A DNA stretch of 64,000 bases, from assembly GCF_003850045.1 (NCBI RefSeq), contig NZ_RQJX01000002.1:1-64000 (forward strand). Reading direction: 5' to 3'. The notes beneath the pieces are model-generated. The model did not search any database. It was not told the origin of the DNA and worked only from the letters and a program-made list of their open reading frames with translations. Positions 7,734 through 15,658 of this stretch are shown here, piece after piece; position 1 is the stretch's first letter; each line of letters starts with the position of its first letter. This DNA is from Aeromicrobium camelliae. Its GTDB lineage: Bacteria; Actinomycetota; Actinomycetes; Propionibacteriales; Nocardioidaceae. Both the position numbers and the translations under genes were made by a program.

Positions 7734-9824
7734 TTATGCCGACGGCGGCTCCTCAGGCCGGCGAAGTCGCAGGGCCAGGCCGCCGAGCACGAGCGCGACG
7801 GCGGCGAGGATCAGCACCCCGGACATCGGGGAGCCAGTGGCGGGCAGGAGCGCGTCGGCGACCCGTGCCGGCCAGCTCTTCTCGGACTCGGCGCCCGCGG
7901 CGACGGGGAGTCCCGCCGCGCCGCCCAGCGCGTCCTCGATCGCGCCGACGAGACCGGAGTCGTCAGCGCCGCCGGGCTCGCTCACCGGGGGCGCCTCGCC
8001 GGCGAGGTCGGGTACGACGAGTCGCGACGGATGCTCCGGCGAGTTGTGAATGGTCATCACGCCGAGCGCGCCCGGAAGCTGTTCGAGCGTCGGCGCGAGG
8101 TGCGGCAGGTCGAACGTCTGCACCGAGATCCGCAGCCGGTCGCCAGGGTTGATCACGGCACCGGTCGGGAACACCTCGACATCGACCGGCGTGATCTCGC
8201 CAGGCGCGCGCACGCGCCGCGAGTCGCGGGTGAACGGGTGCCACGGCTGCACGATCTCGTCGCCGAGCTTCACCGACTTCTCCTCGTCGAGAGCGGCGAG
8301 CGACATGACCTGCCAGCCGCCGGTCAGCCGCTCCACGCGCCCGTCGGGCTGGACCCGTGAGACATGCACCGAGAGCAGGCCGTCCCCGGTGGTGCTGGAC
8401 GCGTACAACCGGGCGGCGATCGGTCCGAGCATGTGCAGGGGCTCAGTCAGCGGCTCGGTCTCGAACACCACGCCCAGCCGGTCGTTGAGTGCGTTGTCGG
8501 TGTTGCAAGGGTTGGGGAACGGGAACTGGTTGGTGATGCCCGCTGTCCACTGCGTCGCCGAGCGCGAGCACAGGCCGGCGAGCGCGATCGGCGCGATCGA
8601 GGAGCTGCCGTTCTCGATTTCCTCACGCTCGCTGAGCTTGCCGCCGCCGCTGATCGGGGCAGACGTACCCGAGAGGCGGAAGACCGAGACCGCCTGCTCG
8701 TCGAGATAGTCGTTGCGCTCGCGCCACTGGCCGGAGCCGAGTTCGTAGTAGGTGAAGTCGGCGATGTCGGCGTCGAGGGTCGGGTCGGGAAGGTCCTTGA
8801 CGTAGCGGTCGAACCAGCGGAGCTGAAGCTCGTCGAGGGTGCCGTAGCCGGCTTCGACGATCTCCGCGCCGCTCGATCCCTGCAGGTGGTCCCAGGGGCC
8901 GAGGATCATCTTGACCGGCACGCCGCGCTCGTGGAGTTCCTCGAAGACGAGCGGGGTGCCGCGCTGGAAGAGGTCGTAGTGGCCGCCCACGAGGAACGTG
9001 GGGACGTCGATGTTGGGGACGGACCGGGTCAGCGTGGACCGCTCCTCGTAGAACGGTCCGTCGTAGGCCTGCTCGCCACCGACGAAGGCGTTCAGCAGCA
9101 GGCTCAGACTCGACGGGGTGGTGCCCAGGAGGTGTTGCAGGACGACCGCGATCGATTCGAGCGAGGTGCCGGGGATGATGCCGGTGACGTTGACGAGCCC
9201 GAGCCACAGCGGCATGAAGCCGACGTCCAGCTGGCCGCCCGAGGCGACGACGTCGCGGTAGACCTCGGCGCTCGGGACCTGCGGGAAGATCGCTTCCAGG
9301 CCCTCGGGCTGCTGGCCGGCGGCGAACAGCTGACTGATGCCCATGTAGGAGGCGCCGGACATGCCGACGGAACCGTCGCTCCAGGGTTGTTGCGCCGCCC
9401 ACTCGACGACTTCCTTGGCGTCGAGCTGCTCGCGTTCGCCGAACACCTGCCAGACACCGGGGGAGTTGCCGGTGCCGCGCGCGTCGACGGTCAGCCGGAC
9501 GTAGCCGCGTGAGACGAGGTAGTCGGCCTCGCCGCCGCCGAAGCCCGCCGCCGACAGTGCGCTCTTGTTGTACGCGGTGATGGTGACGACGACGGGAAGC
9601 GGCTCGTCGACGACGTCGCCGCTCTCGTCCACTGGCCGCACGATGTCACCGCGCAGTTCGAGCCCATCGGACATCTGGATCGCGACGTTGCTCTCTGTCA
9701 CCGAGCTCGGATACTCCGCGGGACGCGGGCTCCACGACGAGCCGGGTGCGCTGGGTTCTGCCGGGGCCGCGGATGGCGCGAGCAGCAGACCGAGGGACAG
9801 GACGAGGGCGACGACGCGACGCAT
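7734..9824 (-). CDS. Secreted CocE/NonD (peptidase S15-type) hydrolase with LPATG sorting signal
   Basis: 696 residues from ATG 9824, chosen because GGAGGT lies just upstream and a signal peptide (MRRVVALVLSLGLLLAPSAAPA) follows directly; a start 11 codons earlier is less likely. The alpha/beta-hydrolase core has the S15 nucleophile motif GMSGASYMG near residue 155, then FLVGGHYDLFQRG and LGPWDHLQG, which supply the acid and histidine. The C-terminal jelly-roll domain of X-Pro dipeptidyl peptidases/cocaine esterase follows. Near residue 658 the protein ends with LLPATG, a hydrophobic stretch and an Arg-rich tail: a sortase cell-wall anchoring signal. Probable surface esterase, amidase or peptidase; substrate unknown. 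Confidence 0.85.
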   Translation of the reverse strand: MRRVVALVLSLGLLLAPSAAPAEPSAPGSSWSPRPAEYPSSVTESNVAIQMSDGLELRGDIVRPVDESGDVVDEPLPVVVTITAYNKSALSAAGFGGGEADYLVSRGYVRLTVDARGTGNSPGVWQVFGEREQLDAKEVVEWAAQQPWSDGSVGMSGASYMGISQLFAAGQQPEGLEAIFPQVPSAEVYRDVVASGGQLDVGFMPLWLGLVNVTGIIPGTSLESIAVVLQHLLGTTPSSLSLLLNAFVGGEQAYDGPFYEERSTLTRSVPNIDVPTFLVGGHYDLFQRGTPLVFEELHERGVPVKMILGPWDHLQGSSGAEIVEAGYGTLDELQLRWFDRYVKDLPDPTLDADIADFTYYELGSGQWRERNDYLDEQAVSVFRLSGTSAPISGGGKLSEREEIENGSSSIAPIALAGLCSRSATQWTAGITNQFPFPNPCNTDNALNDRLGVVFETEPLTEPLHMLGPIAARLYASSTTGDGLLSVHVSRVQPDGRVERLTGGWQVMSLAALDEEKSVKLGDEIVQPWHPFTRDSRRVRAPGEITPVDVEVFPTGAVINPGDRLRISVQTFDLPHLAPTLEQLPGALGVMTIHNSPEHPSRLVVPDLAGEAPPVSEPGGADDSGLVGAIEDALGGAAGLPVAAGAESEKSWPARVADALLPATGSPMSGVLILAAVALVLGGLALRLRRPEEPPSA

Positions 9825-9911
9825 GACCACCTCCAGAGTCACTGTGACCAACGACACAGCGCTGCGGAAGTTACTGGAGGGTCACGAGCGAGACGCCCGT
9901 ACGCTGGAACG

Positions 9912-10295
9912 GTGACTGAGGAACCCGATCCCCGACTCGTCGAACTGGCGCACCAACTGTTCGACCTCGCCCGCCAAGGCGACACCGAGCGCCTCGCCGC
10001 CTACGTCGACGCTGGCGCACCGGTCGACCTCACGGACGCGCAGGGCAACACGCTGCTGATGCTCGCGGCGTACCACGGGCACGCGGCGACCGTTCGGGCA
10101 CTGGCCGAGCGCGGGGCGGACGTCAACCGACTCAACGACCGCGGGCAGAGCCCGCTGGCGGGTGCCGTGTTCAAGGGTGAGGACGACGTCGTCGCCGCGC
10201 TGCGTGAGCACGGAGCCGACCCCGACGCCGGAACTCCGTCCGCCCGCGCCACCGCCGAGATGTTCGGCCGTCACGACCTCCTCGCCGACGGCTGA
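9912..10295 (+). CDS. Small ankyrin-repeat protein
   Basis: 127 residues, GTG start. The middle holds about three ankyrin repeats, visible as DAQGNTLLMLAAYHGHAATV, RALAERGADVNRLNDRGQSP and a third ending REHGADPDAG. No signal peptide or enzyme domain. Such proteins act as binding scaffolds; the partner is unknown. TACGCT at 9900-9905 is 6 nt before the GTG, so the mRNA is probably leaderless. The gene is divergent from the CocE hydrolase gene. Confidence 0.85.
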   Translation: MTEEPDPRLVELAHQLFDLARQGDTERLAAYVDAGAPVDLTDAQGNTLLMLAAYHGHAATVRALAERGADVNRLNDRGQSPLAGAVFKGEDDVVAALREHGADPDAGTPSARATAEMFGRHDLLADG

Positions 10296-10324
10296 CGGAT
10301 TACCAGGTTACGTAGGTTTTCCCT

Positions 10325-10356
10325 CACTCCTCCGGGTGAATTCACCCGGAGGAGTG
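10325..10356. terminator. Perfect 32-bp palindrome, probable terminator
   Basis: Two 16-nt arms (10325-10340 and 10341-10356) are perfect reverse complements with no spacer, centred on GTGAATTCAC. It lies 29 bp after the ankyrin gene and about 55 bp before the TPP riboswitch. A terminator is most likely; an operator is the alternative because it is perfectly symmetrical and has no U-tract. Confidence 0.6.
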
Positions 10357-10410
10357 CCAAAGAAGCTCGATCAGTCAGCGAATCTCCCCGCTGCTAGGGT
10401 GGAGAACACA

Positions 10411-10498
10411 CGACAGGGGAGCGCCATGCAGAGGGCGCTGAGAGTGCGGAGAAGCCGCAGACCCTTGAACCTGCTCCGGTTAGCACCGGCGAAGGGAG
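10411..10498 (+). ncRNA. TPP riboswitch (THI element)
   Basis: The stretch contains the conserved THI-box blocks in order: GGGGAGC, GCGCTGAGAG, GACCCTTGAACCTG, CCGGTTAGCACCGGCGAAGGGAG. The final GAAGGGAG is also the only ribosome-binding site for the downstream ATG at 10504. Thiamine pyrophosphate binding would therefore hide the ribosome site (translational control). It explains the regulation of the three transporter genes that follow. Confidence 0.95.
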
Positions 10499-10503
10499 TC
10501 ACG

Positions 10504-11115
10504 ATGAGTTCTGCAACCCGTCCTACCCTCGATCTGCGGTATCGCACGATCGATCTCGTCACCATCGCCACCCTCGGCGTCGCCTTCGGCGTCGTGTTCT
10601 GGGCGTGGGGCAAGCTCTACGAGCCGCTCAGCAACCTCGCGCTGTTCGCGTTCCCGCCGTCCTCGGCGCTGCTCGGCGGCGTGTGGTTGATGGCCGGGGT
10701 CGTCGGCGGTCTGATCGTCCGCAAACCGGGCGCCGCGTTCGCCACGGAGTTCATCGCCGCGGCCGTCTCGACGCTGATCGTCGGCGGCACGCAGTGGGGC
10801 TTCAGCGTGTTCGCCTCTGGCTTCTTCCAGGGCCTCGGCGCCGAGCTGATCTTCCTCGCGTTCTTCTACCGCCGTTTCGGTCTCGTCGTCGCCGCGGCGG
10901 CGGGTGCGCTCTCGGCCGCCTTCGAGTCCGTCTACGAGTGGTACTCCTACTACTCCGACTGGAGCTTCGGCTACCAGCTCGCGCACCTCGGTTTCTTCGT
11001 GGTGTCCGGCATCGTCGTCGCCGGCGTCGGGGGCTGGGCGCTGACCCGCGCGCTCGCCACCGCGGGGGTGCTCGACTCCTTCGCGGCCGGCCGCGAAACC
11101 ACCACGGAGGTCTAG
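10504..11115 (+). CDS. ECF transporter S component, YkoE type (thiamine/HMP precursor)
   Basis: 203 residues, five to six membrane helices, starting MSSATRPTLDLRYRTIDLV. The pattern VTIATLGVAFGVVFWAWGKLY and FPPSSALLGGVWLMAGVVGG is that of YkoE, the substrate-binding S subunit of the YkoEDC ECF transporter for thiamine or its hydroxymethylpyrimidine precursor. Start chosen directly after the riboswitch; longer ORFs in the frame run back through the riboswitch. It is the first gene of a three-gene operon. Confidence 0.9.
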   Translation: MSSATRPTLDLRYRTIDLVTIATLGVAFGVVFWAWGKLYEPLSNLALFAFPPSSALLGGVWLMAGVVGGLIVRKPGAAFATEFIAAAVSTLIVGGTQWGFSVFASGFFQGLGAELIFLAFFYRRFGLVVAAAAGALSAAFESVYEWYSYYSDWSFGYQLAHLGFFVVSGIVVAGVGGWALTRALATAGVLDSFAAGRETTTEV

Positions 11116-11120
11116 CCGCC

Positions 11121-12509
11121 ATGCGCTCCGGCGCGATCAGTTTCCGGGGCTTCACCTGGCGGCCAGTCGGCCGAAAGAACCCCACGATCGCCGGGCTCGA
11201 CCTCCACATCGAGCCCGGCGAGCGGGTGCTGCTCGTCGGCCCGAGTGGCAGCGGCAAGTCGACGATCCTCCACGCGGCGGCGGGCGCGCTCGGCACGACG
11301 ATCTCCGGTGAGGCGACGGGCGACGTCAGCGTCGACGGCCGACTCGGCCTGGTGCTGCAGAACCCCGCCGACGCGATCGTGGCCGAGCGGATCGGCCGTG
11401 ATGTCGCCTTCGGTCCGGAGAACCTCGGGTTGCCGCGCGACGAGATCTGGCGGCGCGTCGACGCAGCCCTGGCTGCGGTGCGGCTGGACTACCCGCGCGA
11501 CCACCTCACCTCGGCGCTGTCGGGAGGCGAACAACAGCGGCTGGTGCTCGCCGGGGTACTGGCGACCGAGCCCGATGTGGTGCTGCTCGACGAGCCCACC
11601 TCGATGCTCGACGCGGTCGCGGCCGAGCGGGCTCGCGACGCCGTGCTGGCCGCCGTGGGCGACAGGACGCTCGTCGTGGTCGAGCACCGGTTCGAGCCGT
11701 GGCTCGACCACGTCGACCGCGTGGTCGCGCTCGATCCTGGGGGCGTGGTCGGCTTCGACGGATCGGTGGCGGAGTTCCTCGCCTCGGGCGGTCGGCCCAG
11801 GCTGTGGATGCCCGGTGCCCCACCGCCCACGCCCATCGAGATCCCCGCCGAGTTCGTGTCGCCCGCAGTTGTCCCCGAAGCCGTCGACGCGTCCGACGTC
11901 GTCCTCACCACGCGGATGATCCGCGGCACACGCCGGCACCGTGCGCTCTCCGGCTTCACCGCGCGACTCGCTCCCGGCACGACCACGGCGATCACCGGTC
12001 CGAGTGGTGCCGGCAAGTCGACCGCTTTGCTCGCGATGACCGGCCTCGTCCGCGTGTCCGGCGGAACGGTGACGCCGGACCGCACGCGGATGCGGTCGCG
12101 AGAGCTGGCGCGGGAGGTCGGGTGGGTGCCGCAGAACCCCGAGCTGGGGTTCCTGACGACGAGCGTGCGCGAGGAGGTCGAACGCACGGCGAGTGTGCTC
12201 GGCGTCGAGGTGGAAGCCGACGAGCTGCTCGCGCTCGTCGGCCTGGAGCGGTTCGCTCCCTCGCACCCGTATCGCCTGTCCGGGGGAGAACAACGGCGGC
12301 TCGCGATGATCAGCGCTCTCGCGCATCGCCCGGGCTTCGTCGCGCTCGACGAGCCGACCGTCGGACAGGACCGCGACACCTGGGCGGTCGTGACCGGTTG
12401 GTACACCGCGGCCGCGCGAGCGGGTGCGGTCGTCGCTCTGGCCACGCACGACCCCGACGCGCCTCGCGACGTGGAGATCGCCGTGGGTGAGGCGGTGACG
12501 GCGACATGA
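11121..12509 (+). CDS. ECF transporter energizing ATPase, two fused ABC domains (YkoD type)
   Basis: 462 residues. Domain one has Walker A GPSGSGKST (about 39) and signature LSGGEQQRLVLAG; domain two has GPSGAGKST (about 296) and LSGGEQRRLAM, each followed by a Walker B ending in LLDEP or ALDEP. Two ABC domains on one chain replace the EcfA/EcfA' pair, as in YkoD. GGAGG stands 9-10 nt before the ATG. It drives uptake with the YkoE-like S component and the T component encoded on either side. Confidence 0.92.
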   Translation: MRSGAISFRGFTWRPVGRKNPTIAGLDLHIEPGERVLLVGPSGSGKSTILHAAAGALGTTISGEATGDVSVDGRLGLVLQNPADAIVAERIGRDVAFGPENLGLPRDEIWRRVDAALAAVRLDYPRDHLTSALSGGEQQRLVLAGVLATEPDVVLLDEPTSMLDAVAAERARDAVLAAVGDRTLVVVEHRFEPWLDHVDRVVALDPGGVVGFDGSVAEFLASGGRPRLWMPGAPPPTPIEIPAEFVSPAVVPEAVDASDVVLTTRMIRGTRRHRALSGFTARLAPGTTTAITGPSGAGKSTALLAMTGLVRVSGGTVTPDRTRMRSRELAREVGWVPQNPELGFLTTSVREEVERTASVLGVEVEADELLALVGLERFAPSHPYRLSGGEQRRLAMISALAHRPGFVALDEPTVGQDRDTWAVVTGWYTAAARAGAVVALATHDPDAPRDVEIAVGEAVTAT

Positions 12510-13204
12510 GGACGCTGATCACCCGGGTCAACCCCCTCGTGCTGTTGTCGGTGGGCGCGTTCTCGCTCATCGGGTCCTTCGCGGTCCGTTCACTGCCGGT
12601 CGCCGCTGTGACGATCGGCCTCTACGCGCTGGCCGCCCTGATCTTCCTACCCACGTGGCGCTACCCGCTCGCGTGCCTGGCGTTCTCCGGGTTCGCGGCC
12701 GTCACGATCGTCTACTCGACGTGGCGGCTCGGCGGGCAGAACACCGAGGTCGCCGCCGTGGCGGGCCTGCGGATCCTGGTGCTGGCGTGGCCAGGCTCGG
12801 TGATGGTCGGGTTCATCGACCCTGGGCGTCTTTCCGACTACGCTGCGCAGACGCTTCGCCTCCCGGCCCGCGGAGTCGCGGCGTTCTCCGCGGCGCTGCA
12901 GCGGTTCAGCGGCTTCGCGCAGACGTGGGAGTCGCTGGAACGCACCCGACGAGCTCGCGGCGTCGCGCCCGGCCGTCACCCCGTCGGGCAGGTGAAGCAC
13001 AGCGGGTCGATGGCCTTCGCTCTCCTCGTCCAGGCCATGCGGGGAGCGTCCTCCTCGTCCATCGCGATGGACGCACGGGGCTTCGCCGACGCCCGCGGCC
13101 GCACCTGGGCCGAGCCGGCAACGTGGTCTCGAATGGACCTCGCCGGGCTAGCGCTGGCTGCAGCGCTCGGTGCTGTGCCGATCGTCTGCTTCTTCGCAAT
13201 CTGA
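12506..13204 (+). CDS. ECF transporter transmembrane T component (YkoC/EcfT)
   Basis: 232 residues with about five membrane segments, then the two cytoplasmic coupling motifs of EcfT proteins: ERTRRARGVAPGR (Ala-Arg-Gly type) and SIAMDARGFAD. These contact the ATPase. The ATG overlaps the ATPase stop by 4 nt (ATGA), showing coupled translation. It completes a TPP-controlled YkoEDC-like vitamin B1-precursor transporter. Confidence 0.9.
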   Translation: MRTLITRVNPLVLLSVGAFSLIGSFAVRSLPVAAVTIGLYALAALIFLPTWRYPLACLAFSGFAAVTIVYSTWRLGGQNTEVAAVAGLRILVLAWPGSVMVGFIDPGRLSDYAAQTLRLPARGVAAFSAALQRFSGFAQTWESLERTRRARGVAPGRHPVGQVKHSGSMAFALLVQAMRGASSSSIAMDARGFADARGRTWAEPATWSRMDLAGLALAAALGAVPIVCFFAI

Positions 13205-13328
13205 GACTGCCAGGCGAACAGCACGGCATCTGACACAGCCCCATCCACTCAACAAGTCGCTGCGCACATCGCTCTCCACGTTTAGGCTGAGACCCGCGTC
13301 ACGTTCATGCTGATACAGGGGGAAGCGC

Positions 13329-14855
13329 ATGTCGCTTGCAGTGCTCGACCGGGAACGCACCGTCGCCAAGCCGGGGTTCAACCGATGGCTGATCCCACCG
13401 GCGGCGCTGGCCGTCCATCTCTGTATCGGCCAGGTGTACGCGACGAGTGTCTACAAGGCGTCGCTGGTCGAGCACTTCGACGTCTCGCTCACGCAAGTCG
13501 GCATCGTCTTCTCGATCGCGATCGTGATGCTGGGTCTGTCGGCCGCAGTGTTCGGCACGTGGGTGGACACCGGCGGACCGCGGCGCGCCATGGTGGCGGC
13601 CGCCGTCTGCTGGTCGGTCGGCTTCCTCGTGGGTGCGCTCGGCATCTTCACCGGGCAGCTGTGGTTGCTGTATCTCGGCTACGGCGTCATCGGAGGTATC
13701 GGTCTCGGCATCGGGTACATCTCCCCGGTCTCCACGCTCATCAAGTGGTTCCCCGACCGTCCCGGGCTCGCCACCGGCATGGCGATCATGGGCTTCGGTG
13801 GTGGTGCGATGATCGCCAGCCCGCTGTCGCGCAACCTCCTCGATCTCTACGACCCGGCGATGGAGGAGGGCGTCGCGTCCGGCAGCGCCGTCGGCAAGCT
13901 GTTCCTCACTCTCGGCGTGGCGTACTTGATCGTGATGCTGTTCGGCGCCTGGCTGGTGCGCGTGCCCGCTCCCGGCTGGCGGCCGGAGGGATTCGATCCC
14001 AGCACCGTCAAGAGCAAGGCCCTCGTCACCACCGAGAGCGTGTCCGCGAACAACGCGGTCAAGACGCCGCAGTTCTGGCTGCTGTGGATCGTGCTGTTCT
14101 GCAACGTCACCGCCGGCATCGGCATCCTCGAGCAGGCCGCGCCGATGATCCAGGACTTCTTCCGTGAAGGCGACTCGTCCACGGTCGCCGCCTCCGCTGC
14201 CGCCGGCTTCGTCGGGTTCCTGTCGCTGTGCAACATGGCCGGACGCTTCGTCTGGTCGTCGACGTCGGACGTCATCGGCCGCAAGAACATCTACATCGTC
14301 TACCTCGGCCTCGGGGTCGTCCTCTACGCCACCCTCGCCTTCGGCGGTTCCGCCTCGGTGCTGCTGTTCGCACTGCTCGCGGGCGTGATCCTCAGCTTCT
14401 ACGGCGGCGGATTCGCCACCATCCCCGCGTATCTGCGTGACCTGTTCGGCACCTTCCAGGTCGGCGCGATCCACGGCCGGCTGCTGACCGCGTGGTCGGC
14501 AGCCGGCGTGGCGGGGCCGCTCATCATCAACGGCTTCCTCGACGCCCGCGGCGAGCCCGGTGCCCTCACCGCAGCCGACTATCGACCCGCGCTCCTGACG
14601 ATGGTCGGCGTGCTGGTGGTCGGATTCCTCGCGAACATCCTGGTGCGGCCGGTCGCCGACAAGTTCCACGAACCGCGCGAGAAGGCGGGGACCGAGCCGA
14701 CGGCCGACGATGCACCGGTCGAGGCCGAGGCCGGGCCCGAGTCGACCGCGCAGACGGCCACGACCCCGTTGCTGGTCGTGGCCTGGGCGGTCGTCGGCAT
14801 CCCGCTCGCCTACGGCGTCATCCAGACCGTCCGCACCGCGGCCAGCCTGTTCTGA
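13329..14855 (+). CDS. OFA-family MFS transporter
   Basis: 508 residues, 12 predicted helices. The opening NRWLIPPAALAVHLCIGQVYATSVY and the GYGVIGGIGLGIGYISPVSTLIKWFPDRPG segment are typical of the oxalate/formate antiporter (OFA) group of MFS carriers, which move small carboxylates such as oxalate, formate, lactate or pyruvate. A long loop of Pro/Glu/Ala-rich sequence precedes the last helix. GGGGGAAG lies before the ATG. It stands alone; no oxalate-degradation genes are nearby, so the substrate is open. Confidence 0.85.
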   Translation: MSLAVLDRERTVAKPGFNRWLIPPAALAVHLCIGQVYATSVYKASLVEHFDVSLTQVGIVFSIAIVMLGLSAAVFGTWVDTGGPRRAMVAAAVCWSVGFLVGALGIFTGQLWLLYLGYGVIGGIGLGIGYISPVSTLIKWFPDRPGLATGMAIMGFGGGAMIASPLSRNLLDLYDPAMEEGVASGSAVGKLFLTLGVAYLIVMLFGAWLVRVPAPGWRPEGFDPSTVKSKALVTTESVSANNAVKTPQFWLLWIVLFCNVTAGIGILEQAAPMIQDFFREGDSSTVAASAAAGFVGFLSLCNMAGRFVWSSTSDVIGRKNIYIVYLGLGVVLYATLAFGGSASVLLFALLAGVILSFYGGGFATIPAYLRDLFGTFQVGAIHGRLLTAWSAAGVAGPLIINGFLDARGEPGALTAADYRPALLTMVGVLVVGFLANILVRPVADKFHEPREKAGTEPTADDAPVEAEAGPESTAQTATTPLLVVAWAVVGIPLAYGVIQTVRTAASLF

Positions 14856-14867
14856 GGGCGACCGTGG

Positions 14868-15263
14868 TCACACGGTGACGTCGAAACCGAGATCGACGTC
14901 GCTCGCTGCGCGCCCTCCGCGGACGCCCCAGTTCTCGACGGGGCTCTCGCGAAGGACGATCGAGACGTGATCGCCCGGGATGCCGAGTTCCGTCAAGCGG
15001 TCGACGATCGCCGCATACAGGTGCCGCTTGGCGTCGAGTGAGCGACCCGTGAAGCAGTCGATGCTGACGAGCGTCGCGAACTCGGGCTCGTGGAGATGGG
15101 GCGGGCACGCGAAACGATGCGGCTCGTGAACCACGAGGCGGACATGCTTGTCGTGCGCCGGGATCTGAAAGGCCTCGACGAGCGCGCCGTGGACGGCGTC
15201 GATGATGGCGGCTTCCTCGTCCTCGGACCAGCGACGGCGAACTTCGATGAGCGCGTGGGGCAT
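14868..15263 (-). CDS. Tautomerase-family protein
   Basis: 131 residues beginning MPHALIEVRRRW. Proline directly after the initiator Met is the catalytic base of the tautomerase superfamily (4-oxalocrotonate tautomerase, MIF, cis-CaaD). The spacing ...WSEDEEAAIIDAVHGALVEAFQIP and later FTGRSLDAKRHLYAAIVDRL shows two beta-alpha-beta repeats in one chain. The ATG at 15263 is required to place the Pro at position 2; longer frames destroy this. Substrate unknown. Confidence 0.85.
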   Translation of the reverse strand: MPHALIEVRRRWSEDEEAAIIDAVHGALVEAFQIPAHDKHVRLVVHEPHRFACPPHLHEPEFATLVSIDCFTGRSLDAKRHLYAAIVDRLTELGIPGDHVSIVLRESPVENWGVRGGRAASDVDLGFDVTV

Positions 15264-15331
15264 GGCCGGAGTGTAGTCAGCGCTTCCGTTGGGGAGGGCG
15301 ACGCCGACCCGTGCGGGAACCCGCCGCCGTT

Positions 15332-15637
15332 TCAGTCGGTGTTCTGCACCGCGAAGTCCGTGCCTTGGCCGGGGTCGGTCGAGCCGCTCCCGTTGTCCGG
15401 CAGGAACGAGCCGAGGAAGAAGCACACGGTCAGACCCGCGAGCACGTACCCCACGATCAAGGCCGGATGCCCCGCCTCCACGCCGAGCACCAACGCGACC
15501 GCGCCGGCGATCGCCAGCGCCACGAAGAGACATCCGAGCACGAACCGGTAGATCGCCATGCCGCTGTAGCGCGGCGCGTCGCCGACGCGGTACGTCGACT
15601 GCTCAGGTTCCCGGTGAAATCCGGCGTCGCGAGTCAT
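15332..15637 (-). CDS. Small two-helix membrane protein, unknown
   Basis: 101 residues: a polar N-terminus (about 26), two hydrophobic helices (YRFVLGCLFVALAIAGAVAL and VGYVLAGLTVCFFLGSFLP) separated by a short loop, and an acidic/polar C-terminus. I do not recognise a named family. It lies between the tautomerase gene and typA, on the same strand as both and directly downstream of typA (22 bp), so it may be co-transcribed with typA. Confidence 0.65.
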   Translation of the reverse strand: MTRDAGFHREPEQSTYRVGDAPRYSGMAIYRFVLGCLFVALAIAGAVALVLGVEAGHPALIVGYVLAGLTVCFFLGSFLPDNGSGSTDPGQGTDFAVQNTD

Positions 15638-15658
15638 CGCGGCCAGACTAGCCCGAGG

